A stretch of DNA of 64,000 bases, from the NCBI GenBank assembly GCA_037447605.1, contig CM074804.1:3368776-3432775 (forward strand), written 5' to 3'. Positions within the stretch are counted from its first letter, which is position 1, and each line of letters begins with the position of its first letter. The notes under the pieces are model-generated. The model saw nothing but the letters and a program-made list of their open reading frames with translations, had not been told where the DNA came from and ran no database searches. Both the position numbers and the translations under genes were made by a program. This DNA is from Zygnema circumcarinatum. Lineage: Eukaryota; Streptophyta; Zygnematophyceae; Zygnematales; Zygnemataceae. Shown in pieces: positions 1 through 16,193 of this stretch.

Positions 1-123
1 AGCCTAATGTTTGCGGAAACGATCTATTCGAGACCCATTAACAAAAACTACTTGGTCCAGGAACATATGCAGGTGAATACTAATTACACCACATGCTCAG
101 TCCCTCGAAAAACTCAAACTCAC

Positions 124-740
124 CATGCCACATTAGCCAGCGCTTGAGCATCATAGCTAGAGAGATGGTCCATCACCTCATTACCGAGCCACTTCACCAT
201 ACGATGACTCCTTAGGTTTTCCGCAAGGCTTTTGCTGCAATTTGCTGTTCGTTTGGCTAATCTGTGAAAGGCAGTCACCAAGTGAATCTCATTTATGCTA
301 TCTTGATTCTCTTCCACCACTTTCAATATTTGAAAGGGATTACTCTCTGTGCTCAGCACTTTATTCAACGTTCCTTCATCTAATGCGACTCCAGCTGGCA
401 TGCTTGGGGTTGCTCGCCATCCTTCGTCAACGGGTCTAATCGAGTTCACTACCTTCAACCCTAGCCGCTTCGGATAACGAATATGTCGGCCGTCACCGTA
501 GTTGTCGAGAGCTGCATGAATTGAACCGGGCTGTGTTGAAACATGGTGCTTCATACCGAGGAAAACATGGAATTTAGAGAGCATCTGAGAGTTCAAAAGG
601 AAAGCTTCCTCCCTTCTCTTCGCATCCTTAGCTGTTTTCATCTCTTGTCTGCCTCCGGACCTTTGCACAGATTTTAGAACCTTACGGCTGAACAAATGCC
701 TGCTGTCAAAAAACGAATTCCGACCCTCCAGTTGCAACAT
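124..740 (-). CDS. RAP-domain/OPR-like organellar RNA-binding protein, 5' exon (partial)
   Basis: The minus-strand ORF begins near 740 and reads to a good donor (ATG|GTGAGT at 123-118), so the gene continues left, out of the window. The C-terminal part of the exon (about residues 150-206) has a helical pattern with IHLVTAFHRLAKR and LSSYDAQALANVAW. This pattern is typical of the helical repeats that precede RAP domains in plant and algal octotricopeptide/FASTK-like proteins, which bind organellar RNAs. No RAP domain itself is visible because the gene is truncated by the window. The first ATG is provisional: the N-terminus does not look like a classical transit peptide, and an upstream exon is possible. 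Family assignment rests on the repeat pattern only; moderate confidence. Confidence 0.5.
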
Positions 741-3331
741 TGTGGGAAGGCTGGAAACAAGCTCCGAGTAAGATTTGAGTGTCCCAGAGCTAGACTGCTT
801 GCTCCATGCGCGAGAGGCGCGGGGATGCAGACAAAGCAGTCGAGCTACGGCTTATTGTAATGGGCAGGACAGCGCGCGCCGGGACAGCAGCTCCCCTCGC
901 CGCCCTGCGCTCAAATTTAGAGTTAGAGTTTCCCTCGCCATTGCCGCCACGTGTCCCCCTCCCTCGCCCTCGGAGGCCCTTGAGATATTTGAAGCCCGCG
1001 CAGCCGAATGGCCTTTTTGTTTGGCTTTTTCTCTCCTTTTTGTCGCCTAGCGTACGGTACCGCGACCCGTTCAGCCTTGCCTTTCGGGGCAGCCCGCCGG
1101 CGCTTCGTTCCGGATGCTGCCTGCTCGATGGCGTCACAGTCCCAGCTGACGTCACTGTCCAGGCAAGGTCCGCTCTCGTGTGGGCATACAATAGGGGGTC
1201 TCAGACTTAAACAAAACTTGGTAATCGTACAGCTTGGTAATTGGTAATCGGGGATAGAGAAATTGGTAATAATGATTACTTTGCCGAACCTGTGCCGAAC
1301 CAAATGCAAGTCAACGCTGGTAATCGTACAAGTCCGAAATTGGTCATGGGCGCCCCAGGACTTGGTAATCGTACAGCCTATCACCAGAAACTTATCACCA
1401 CCCAAAACGGTGGTTTTCGGTCTCCGCGAAAGGAAATGGTAATGAAACGGGCGTCACCATGACGTCCACACCCCGGCCTGACATCCCCCTCCCCGCCCGC
1501 CGCCACCTACCGCCTCCTCCTCCCCTGCGTGCCGCCCGCCATGGCCCGAGCGTCCCTCTTGCTCCCGCGTGCCAGCCGCTAGCGCTCCTCCAAAACCGAC
1601 CGGCGCGGTATCCCACCTCTCTCCCGCTTTCCCTCTCTTTCCCAACCCTCCCATTTTTTCGTAGTTTTGTTCTTCCCATCCTTACCTTATCCTTATTTTC
1701 TCATACTTTGTTGGAAAGAACTCTTCTGCAATACACGAATGAGGATGTTGCGTGGCCTTGCCTCACCTTGGTGTCCTTTCCTTCTCGGTGTGCTTCGCTG
1801 CCTCTGCTGCCCTTTGCCATGAAGAATGCATCGCTCTCGTCTGTCTTGGTTTGCGAAAGGCGGGACATTCTCTTGTTTGAGCCAATTTTAGAGCAGTTAA
1901 TTACNNNNNNNNNNNNNNNNNNNNNNNNNNNNNNNNNNNNNNNNNNNNNNNNNNNNNNNNNNNNNNNNNNNNNNNNNNNNNNNNNNNNNNNNNNNNNNNN
2001 NNNNTTTGAGCTTGTCTGTTGGGTTTCGTAGCCCCTTTGTTGTTTTTATTAGAGGTAGAGAGTCTCTCCAGGAGGGGTCCGGCAGGCGCCGGGAAGAGTC
2101 CGGCCGTGGTCTGAGAGGCGAAGCCCTCGGAGGTTGCCAAGTCGATGGGCGGTCGCCGCGAGCGTGCAGGAGACGCAAGCCGGGGGCCGCGCGCGCGGGC
2201 GCGGCGGGTGAGAGGAAGCTGGAAGAGGTCACGCTCGGAAGCCGCGAAGGGAGAGGAAAGGGGAAGGCGAGGGATCCGGGTTTGCATCAAATGGGCGTGC
2301 CTCGCATGCGATCGCGAGTGTCCAGAGGCGCGTCGGCAGCCTTTTTTTAATTTCGGCTGCCCAGGGCGGCACGCGAAGTTGGTAGTGACTTTGGAAATCA
2401 GTGTACCGGCAAATGCGAGTGGTGATGATCGCATGGCGTCGCGATCACGGTTGCGTCGGGGCGCGGCTGATGACTGGAAACTACGTAGTGGTAATTTGGT
2501 AATGGTAATCATTTTTAGTCTCGATCCCATCATGTAGCCTCGGTGTCACGCCCGGCGGCCGGCGCGCTGGCCAGCTGGGCTCAGACTCAGCCAGCCAGCC
2601 GGGCCTGCAGGGACTGCCAAGGGGGAGGGAGGAGGGAGGGAGGGAGGGAGGGAGGGTCTCTGGAAGCGGCGATCTCCAGGTAGTCAGCGCTTCTTGCTTG
2701 CGCTGCTCTGCGGGTGGTTCCGAGAACCGCCCATCGTCCATGCTCCGTCCAGTCGCCCACGCGCCCGTCGACGTGGCGCGGTGTCGTCTTCCGCTCGCGG
2801 GAGCCCCGGCCCGCCTCGCCCCGCCGCGAAGCTTCGTCCGCCCCTCCCTCCCTCCCTCGTCCGCAGCGGAGTCAGCGGACGCGCCATCAGGCGGGCGGGC
2901 GGACGGGCGGGCGGCCGGGCGCTGCCTGCTTGCCGGCCGGCCGGCCGGCGACCGTCCCCGGCGCCCACGCGGCGTGGACGGCGCCCGTCCGTCCAGGGGG
3001 GGGGGGGGTGGAGGGAGGGAGGGCGAGAAGCTTCCCGGAAGCAGCGGCGGCGCTGAAGCGAAGCGCGGAGGTCCTCGCGAAGGTGCGGGCGGCGGCCCGC
3101 GCTGCGCGCAGCCGCTGCCGTACGGTACGAACGGTACGACTGGCACGGGCGAGCGCGGCCGTACGGGAGAAGAGGCCCGGGCGAAGGGACGCGGCAGGTG
3201 CTCGCCCCAGTGCGCGGCCTGCCTGCCCGCGCGGGGGAGGGAGGGAGGGGGAGGAGCAGAGGGAGTGGGAGAGCAGAGGAGGGAGGGGAGTGGGAGGAGC
3301 AGAGGGAGGGAGGGGAACGGGGAGGCGGAGG
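741..3331. other. Intergenic/5' region with assembly gap, GGTAAT motif cluster and GC-rich promoter
   Basis: This is the space between the divergent RAP-like gene and the coiled-coil gene. It contains a run of 100 N (1905-2004), a conventional scaffold gap of unknown true length. Around 1215-1445 the hexamer GGTAAT occurs about seven times, and three more copies lie at about 2490-2510. From 2550 to 3320 the DNA is very GC-rich with GGGA and CGGG/GGCC runs. The long open frames there exist on both strands with strongly biased composition (Pro/Arg/Ser/Gly), so I regard them as non-coding promoter or 5' UTR sequence. Confidence 0.6.
1905..2004. other. Assembly gap (100 N)
   Basis: Exactly 100 consecutive N. 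This is a standard placeholder, so distances across it are unreliable. Confidence 0.99.
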
Positions 3332-6300
3332 ATGAAAAGACTGCGGAATGGCGTGGGAAAGGCGGGGGGCAAGGGCGGTGTGGATTCCACGTATGCTGCA
3401 GCACGGGCAGATAAGGATGAGGAGAGGCAGCAGAAGCAGGAGAACGAAACGGACGACGTGGAGTGGCTAAAGGCGACAAACAGACTGCAGGCGAGGGAGA
3501 TCCGCTACTTGAAGCAGGAGCTTGAAGGTTGGTCTTTGTACTCGCTCGCTCGCTTTTGAACTTTCTGCTGTCCGTCTTCCCCCGAGGGGCTCTGATTCTT
3601 GATGTTATGTGCTTATGAGGTTTTCGTGAAATGGCTTAGAGCAAGCCATGGAGGAACCGCTGTGAATGTCAATGCAGGAGCCGTCAGAAGTGCGGAGACA
3701 TGATGCCATTGGCCGTTAAATCTTTCCATCTTGTCCTAAAGCAAACACCTTGTGGTATAGTAAAACTGAAAATTATTCGTGATGATTTCTTCTGGATTTT
3801 TTGGAAATTAGAAAGGTGGATTAGATAGTGTGGAAAGAGAAGGTCTTCCCATTTTGACGCTATTTTTCTGTCTGATTCGCTGCCCTTGCAGAGCTCCACA
3901 TGAAACTGTTGAAGGCTGAAAGAAGAATTAGGGAGTTGGTGGCAAAGACGGCCGTTAGTTCTATTGCAGGTGAAATGTCTGAGTTGAAGAAACCCTCACA
4001 ATCTATGGAGGGGTGTTCTGAAGAGGGGAGTGAGAGTGAGGGAAAAAACGGTGGCGACAAAGTTGGCGATGATGAAGCACACATAAGGACGAAGTTTGGT
4101 GTACATGTTGAGACAAAGGGGTCTGGAAGTGGTCTCGGGGGTGAGAGGGAGAGCAAGTATGGCAACGGGAGAGAGGACAAACAGAAGCAGCAGATTCAAA
4201 GGGCATCGCCTGATGCCATTGCTCGTGTAAACCATGGTGCTGCCGTGACTCAGGCAGACAATAATGCAGAGTATGCAGAGATAGGAGGGACATCTGGACT
4301 GAAATTTGACAAATCTCCAGCGTCGAATGTAGAAGGTGGGCCTTGCAAGAAATTACGTACGTATGAAAAGAGCATCAATGGTTCCGTAGTGGAAGTGTCG
4401 AACTTAGGTGGTGTGAACGTAGGAGGCTCTCCTTTCGGTCAGCCGCAACAATCCCTGGCAAAGGTCGATGATTTCTCGAGCTCTTTGTCAATTCCCAGTG
4501 GAGTGAGGCTTGAGCCTGTGCGTAATGCGGCTGGACGGAATACCGAAGGTGAAAATAGCTCTCAAGTTAGACAAGCAACACTTTCCCCGGTACAGAAGCT
4601 TTGCGAATGGGTCGGTGAAACAGGGGACCGCAAAGCGGTCTGCTTTCCTGTCGCGTCTATTCCGGATGCATGTCAGCATGTGAGTGCAGGAAGAATATTC
4701 GACAAGACCTTGGAAGAATCCCCTGCCTTTCCATTTGAAGGCAGGCAGCCATCAAAGGTGGCTTCTGTTTGGAAGACAAGCTTTGAAGACTGTGTGGAGC
4801 AGAGCAGGGTTGGAGCTGTAAGCTCGACACCCTCTGCATCCGGTGCCACAACTCCAGCAATTGCAGGAGATCGTGAGAAAGCAATCAAACTGAAGGGAGA
4901 GATCGATGCCAAAAGTAAGGCGAAGCTTTTCGCAGCAATACCGAATGTTTTGGACATTAATAAAAGCCCTCCTGCGGATATTGCAGAATTTCTGACAGCA
5001 GCTTGCACTAAGGCCGCAATGTTGAAGAAGGACAGGGGGGGGGAGGGAGTTGAGAAGACATCGGCTATTGACATGTCCAAGTCACGTGGCATCAGTGCCG
5101 GCATTTTCGGGTCATTACTCGGAGGAAGCACCCTTCGTCAGGTTGCTGCAACAGAGGCAAACAAGGAATCCTCCACGCTTGGAAACGATGGTCCCAAGGG
5201 CCGAGGTCGTGTTCTTCACCTCCTGCAAGAACAGTGCCGGATGCTGGAAGAGAAGAAGGCTGCCAAGACAGCTTCTGTGGAGGGCAGTGGGAGAGATCGT
5301 CAACCTCTAGACCTGTCAAGAAGCGCAGTCAACCTTTCAGCTGAGAGGCCGCAGGGGGAGGCATCTGCTTCCCGGAGTGCTCTGCCCATGCAGGAGAGGC
5401 AGTTTCTCGAGGTTGCAGCTGCGAGAGGCTGTTTTGGGCAATCGTCCGCAGGAGGGGTCAGCCATGTTCTCACTGTGAATCGAGGTTTTGTGGACTATCA
5501 TAGAGCAGCATCTGCAGGAGTGAAGTTGGAGGTGAAGGGAGAGGACGGGAAGTCAGTGGAGATGAGGCAGGATTCAGGAGTGAGAGTAGGGGAATCCATG
5601 GGTTCGCCCCTTCGAGCTCAGCCTGGAAGGGCCTCTCACTGGGCTGCGACCAAGCCCTTCGTACCGGGAGGGGGAGAATCCAATGGCATTGGTAGTCGAA
5701 GTATGCGTAACGGGGGGGTTTTTGGGGGGTTGCTGGAAAACTCGAATGCGTTGCAGCCTCAGAAGCAGCTTGATTGGGCTAACCTCTTTGAGCACTATTC
5801 AAAATTGGGGGCTTATGGAGTGAGCACACTTGGCAAAGGGACACTTGACATAGAGCAATTTGCAAATAACTCTTCGTTTGAGAATGCTCTGTTTTCCTGG
5901 GGAGCAAGAAACGGGCTCGGCATGGGTCTGAATGTTGGGGAGATCAATGAGTCTCATGCAGTTTTAGGATTACATGGAGGCGATAAAGTGGAGGAGGTGA
6001 AGGGGGGCGATGCTGGGCTCAGCCTTCGCTGTGGAACAGAGACTGACCCTCATCTGGCAAGCTCTCCCTTTGCCTCACATGTTGACAGTAGTGGAGAATC
6101 GGCAAAGAGGAAGCGCACCTATAGAGATGGGGATGAGAATCAAGTTATGGAGCAAGGTAGAAAGGCAAGCTCTGAGCATTTCTTGCCTGCCAGAGATGAT
6201 GGTGGCCCAGAAAACTGGACCTTGGGAATGGGTCGTTTGGAAGTAGAGGCTGGGTCACGAAAGGGAGAGGAGTCTGGGAACAAGGCTAAGATGCCGAGGT

Positions 6301-8490
6301 GGGGAGGAGAGACTGCCCCCCTCTCTTTGAGGGAAGAAGAGTTGCATCTGCCGAAGCTGACCATGGGACTGGCAGCACACTCTATGGAAAGCCCCAAGAA
6401 AGTAAGTATGAGTGTTCAAGAAGACTCTATTCTGCAAATCAGCAATGCAGGTAAGACTGGCAGAGAGTGGGAGGGAAAGAACAATGAAGGGCCTTCTCAT
6501 AACTTTGAGAGCCATAGTGAAGCGCCGCGGGACAGAGGAAGCGTGAAATGTGTTGATTTTTGGGCCCCTGATTCCACCAGGGAAGCACCTGCTCCAGCTG
6601 ATTCTTCGGACATGGTTAAGCCGTACCCCCCTTTTAGCGATGAAGGAAAGGAGAGGGAGAATGAGAAGTGGCAAAACAAGACAGAATGCGGAAAGTCCAA
6701 ATTTGCTGATGGCAAGGAGAGCAATATCCGTCCTCATGCTTCGGGGAGTCCTCCGCTCAAACATAGCAGTGAACAGAGTGAGGAGAAAGCCGCCACTCTA
6801 TCCATATTAGGTGAGGTAGCAGGAGGCAGCCGTGGTGGCCAAGCAGCAACTCCACCTGAGATAGAGCCACGAACCTGCTCTGAAAAGACTTTTTTGAGTG
6901 AGGAACAGTGGGAAAATCTGAAGCTTTTGGCGCTGGGGGAGTATGAGAAGAAAAAGGGTAGACCCCATGTGGTGAAGGGAGCGCTGCACTATGGGCGATT
7001 CTTGGAGGAGTGTGTGGAGTGGGCCCCCGGTGTATGGCTGAGTGCGAGCGTACTGCTGGGAGCCTACCATCGCTGGGCGCACACCCACTCTCCGCCCTCT
7101 AATGATGCCTGCATCAAAAACCTTCAACAGCAGGTGTGTGGTGGTCATAACGCCTAACTCCATTAGTAACGTTTCTTTGCATCTTGGGCACGCGCTCACA
7201 CCTGCGTATTCTTTTCTTGATGTGCAGGCCATGATTTTGGGTCCTCTTGCTTTGAACCTTAGGAAAAAGCACTTCCATTGCGGCTCCCGCCTACGTACTG
7301 TGGGGATGAACTACCGTGGGATCACACTACGCTACTCAGCGCTGCCGGCTACGACTCCGTCATTCTCTCTCTTGAGTGGAGCTATGGAGGGAGAGACTGA
7401 CACCGACACATATGCTGACGATGACACTGTAGATGATGATGGCATGTCAGAGATGCATTCTGAGAGGTCCCGCACGCAGAGTACAAGGGAGGAGGAGGAG
7501 AAAACGGCCACAAATGAAGGCTTTAAAGCTGCTCGTATTGTTTCCTTTGTCATGGCGGACTCTCACTCGGATGGTCTCAGTCTGTTGAGGGGTTCAGAAT
7601 TGGCAGATGGAGAAACCCCTGCCGTGGAAGCAAGCGACGCGAGTGAGAAACTGGCAGAGATTTCAGAGAGCTCGTGCAAGCAGGTGGTGGGAACAGGCAG
7701 TGCTGGTGGGGAAGGGGAGGGAGAAACGAGGAGAGGGGAAGGAGGGGAGGGAGAGGGAACCCGAAACAATAACAGAAACAGCCCGAATCATAATGGAGAA
7801 CTTGCATGCAGTTCTTCACGCGGGCGGAGCCCTGCGCCACTGAAAGTGGAAGGCGTTATTTCTCCATCTGCGTTCGGACCGCAAGAGATTCCATCCTGTT
7901 TGCGTAGAATTTTGACAGCTGTGGGTTGTAAGTCGGTGCCTGAAATCAGGACGTTTGAATCTCCACTACTGCACCGAAAAGAGGCTGGAACTAACTCCGC
8001 AGTTGACGGGAAAACCAATCACACAATCTCGCCTCCCCGAGGTAGTGTCAGTTCTCCCACCAGATCCGACGAGTATCCATGTGACGAAACGCACGAAGCT
8101 GATAACAGGGACGGCCTTTCTGAGAGCGTGTGCCAGGATAGCAGACAAATGAAAATACCCAAATCCGTACAAAAGGGCTTCACTATGCCTTCTCCTTCTC
8201 CCTTTCCTCCTGCTCCCCGAGGAGTTGGGAAAGGCGCTGTGCGGCTTGGGGGGTCCATGCATGGCCCAATTGGTGTGCAGATCGGCACGTGCGCTGACGG
8301 AAGTGTGGAGGGCCAATCCCAGGCCAGCGCGGTCCTCCCAAAGGGAGGCTCCCTAGGGAAGGGCAGGCCCCCCGGCTCCGCCTCTGGGGCTCCAAGCGCC
8401 AATGGGAGCGCGACACTTGTCCGCCCTGCAGCGACGAGAGTGGCGACAGTCGGTTGTGGTGCGGAGGAAGGGAAGCTCGGGAGGTGGTGA
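3332..8490 (+). CDS. Large coiled-coil protein with C-proximal primase-like winged-helix-type segment; function unknown
   Basis: Three exons fit in phase: 3332-3527, 3892-7133 and 7228-8490, about 1566 residues. The first splice joins ...RYLKQELE to ELHMKLLKAERRIREL, making one continuous leucine-rich coiled coil (about residues 45-90). Most of the rest is low-complexity, Ser/Gly/Glu-rich and probably disordered. One compact segment (about residues 1065-1185) spans the second splice: GRFLEECVEWAPGVWLSASV, then LLGAYHRWA, then LNLRKKHFHCGSRLRTVGMN and YRGITLRY. That order (polar helix, aromatic AYxxWA helix, then a basic strand ending YRGIxLR) resembles the C-terminal winged-helix module of phage/plasmid and D5-type primase-helicases. 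The similarity is from memory of the family pattern, not a search. The tail is acidic, then Gly/Pro/Ser-rich. No catalytic motif is visible. Gene structure is fairly secure; function is unknown. Confidence 0.7.
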
Positions 8491-10195
8491 GGCTGCTGCT
8501 GCTTGGGGGGGGGGTCGAGGTCAGGGAAAGGTGCGAGGACCGCTTTTCTTTTTTCTTTTCTCGAACTCAGAGCTTTGTGCTGGACGGGAGCACGAGGGGA
8601 GGAGGAGGCGTTCTCGACTTCGGCTGGGAGGGGAGGACAGCCTTTGCTGCGGCAAAAAGACTGGGTTGTGAATTTATGTACATGGTAGGCAGTGGATTGC
8701 GAATTTATTAACGAAGCTCGATTCTGTGTTATGGGGACCTGCGATTTTTGTATGTGAAGGAGGGCAGTTTTAGGTTTTTTGCTGGCCATTTTGCGGCGTG
8801 GAGCTGAATGGTGTCCGCATAATGGAGATGGTGCTGCTTCCTCTCCAACCCACCGCCCATGCTGCGTATCTGCAGCACCATGCCTGCTCATGTCTTGGTC
8901 AGAGTCCGACCCTGGGCTCATTCTTGCTGCCACGTACTACTGCCAATGGCATTTATTTTTAGTAAAAAATATGGACTGCCCAAATATCTCAAAGTATGTG
9001 GAAGATGTGAGCGTTGTCGTTTCCACGAGAAGCAAAGGCATGTAAAACACGATTTTGTAGAGGACGAAGGGCCCATCAGAAGCAAGCGCATGAGCATGGG
9101 GTATGCGCTTCCGCATGCGTGCTCCGACATGGCGGACACCTTCAAAGTCGTCCTTCTTCTGTGAAGGCTGCGCTTCGTAGAAAACTTAAAAGTGATCCAT
9201 CCATCCGCTTGCACGCACCCACCCGCAGCGCATTGAATTGGAGGCTGCGCACCGCTCGCTCTGACGGTCGGAGGGAGTCCAGATCTCTTCTCCTGCGCTG
9301 AACATCATACTGTACCATGCTCACCCAAGGCCCATCGCTTCCTTATATTCCTCCACTGAAAATTAAACCGAGCAACAAACCACGAGGACCTGACGGCCCC
9401 ACCGCTTCCTTACATTCCTCCACTGAAAATAAAACCGAGCAACAAACCACGAGGACCTGACGGGCCCACCGCTTCCTTACATTCCTCCACTGAATTTTAA
9501 ACCGAGCAACAAACCACGAGGACCTGACGGGCCTACCGCTTCCTTACATTCCTCCACTGAAAATAAAACCGAGCAATAAACCACGAGGACCTGACGGGTC
9601 CCACCGCTTACATTCCTCCACTGAAAATAAAACCGAGCAACAAACCACGAAGACCTGCCGGGCGGTCGGCGCGAATTAACTTTCCGTCACATCACGCGCC
9701 CCTGCTCGCCGTACAGTGCCGCCGGGCAGCCGCCATCCGTACAGTGGCGTCAGGTCGCGACAAACGCCGCCCCCAGTTCGCGGTGCGTCCTCAAATGCCC
9801 GCCCGCCCGCTCGCGCCGGCCCGCCATTGGCCGGTCGGCCACGTGGCGCGCGGAGCGCCCTCAGCCGCGCATCTCCGATCGCGGCGGCCGCCTTACGCTG
9901 CGCCACGTGGCCCGCCCTTTGCGGCCCGCCGCGAGGGGCCAGGGCCGCCGCGTCCGTCCAAACCCGCCGCCGAAAGGGTTCAGCTCCAGGTGGCGCAAGC
10001 AAAACTCGCCAGCGAAGCTTCGCGGCACCTGCCGCAGGAGGGCGGGCGCGCCTCGCAACGGCCGCCACGTGGCCGCCCTGACAGTGCCCCCCCGCCCTGG
10101 CCCGCGCGCGAGTTAGGCCGGGCGCAGGCAGCAGTTGGAACGCATTTCGCAGCCTGTTCGGGCAGGCAGGCAGGAAAGCAGGCGGGGAGGCAGTC
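8491..10195. other. 3' region and GC-rich promoter upstream of aspartate oxidase
   Basis: Open frames here are short and not conserved. The stretch holds the presumed 3' UTR of the coiled-coil gene, a 67-bp minisatellite and, from about 9660, a GC-rich region that abuts the aspartate oxidase start and probably carries its promoter and 5' UTR. Confidence 0.5.
9334..9662. repeat. 67-bp minisatellite, about five copies
   Basis: Successive copies start with ACCGCTT (first copy ATCGCTT) at 9334, 9401, 9468, 9535 and 9603, a period of 67-68 bp. Each includes CATTCCTCCACTGAAAATAA and CCACGAGGACCTGACGGG with few substitutions. The last copy has a small internal deletion. The array ends about 530 bp before the aspartate oxidase start codon. 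Confidence 0.9.
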
Positions 10196-15785
<5,590 letters not shown>

Positions 15786-16193
15786 GGGAGGGAACTGGGA
15801 TTTGTATAGGGAGGGGGGGTTGACAGGGGGAATAAAGGGGCTGAGTAGGGGGTTCCATGAGGGAGGATGGTATTCATGCTCCAGTAGAAACTAGGAAGGA
15901 CGGGTTTAGGCTGGAGGATAGGTAGTCGCATTTTTTATATTAGGGTGCAGGAAAAAGCATATAGTGCCCCATGTTTTCTGTTCCTCATCAATCCTGTGCA
16001 GTTATCTCGTGAGCGCTGAGCGTTTTGCTGATGATTTGTGACATTTGCACATGGAAATGAAATTGGAGAATTGATGGAAGGACAGAAAATGGAACATGGC
16101 AAGAACGCTTGTTACAATGTGAACACAATGGGGAAGAAAAAAAAATTGATAACAAATTGCGTTCCTGACAAATAACTCCAGTGCCCACATTCC
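15786..16193. other. Shared 3' space between convergent AO and QPT genes
   Basis: 408 bp between the two stop codons, with no supported coding sequence. It must contain both 3' UTRs and polyadenylation regions, so read-through transcripts would be antisense to the partner gene. Confidence 0.6.

Noticed and set aside
2481-3479. Long Pro/Ser/Arg-rich open frames on both strands
   Set aside because: All frames stay open because of extreme GC composition; there are no conserved segments, and they overlap the promoter and first exon of the coiled-coil gene.
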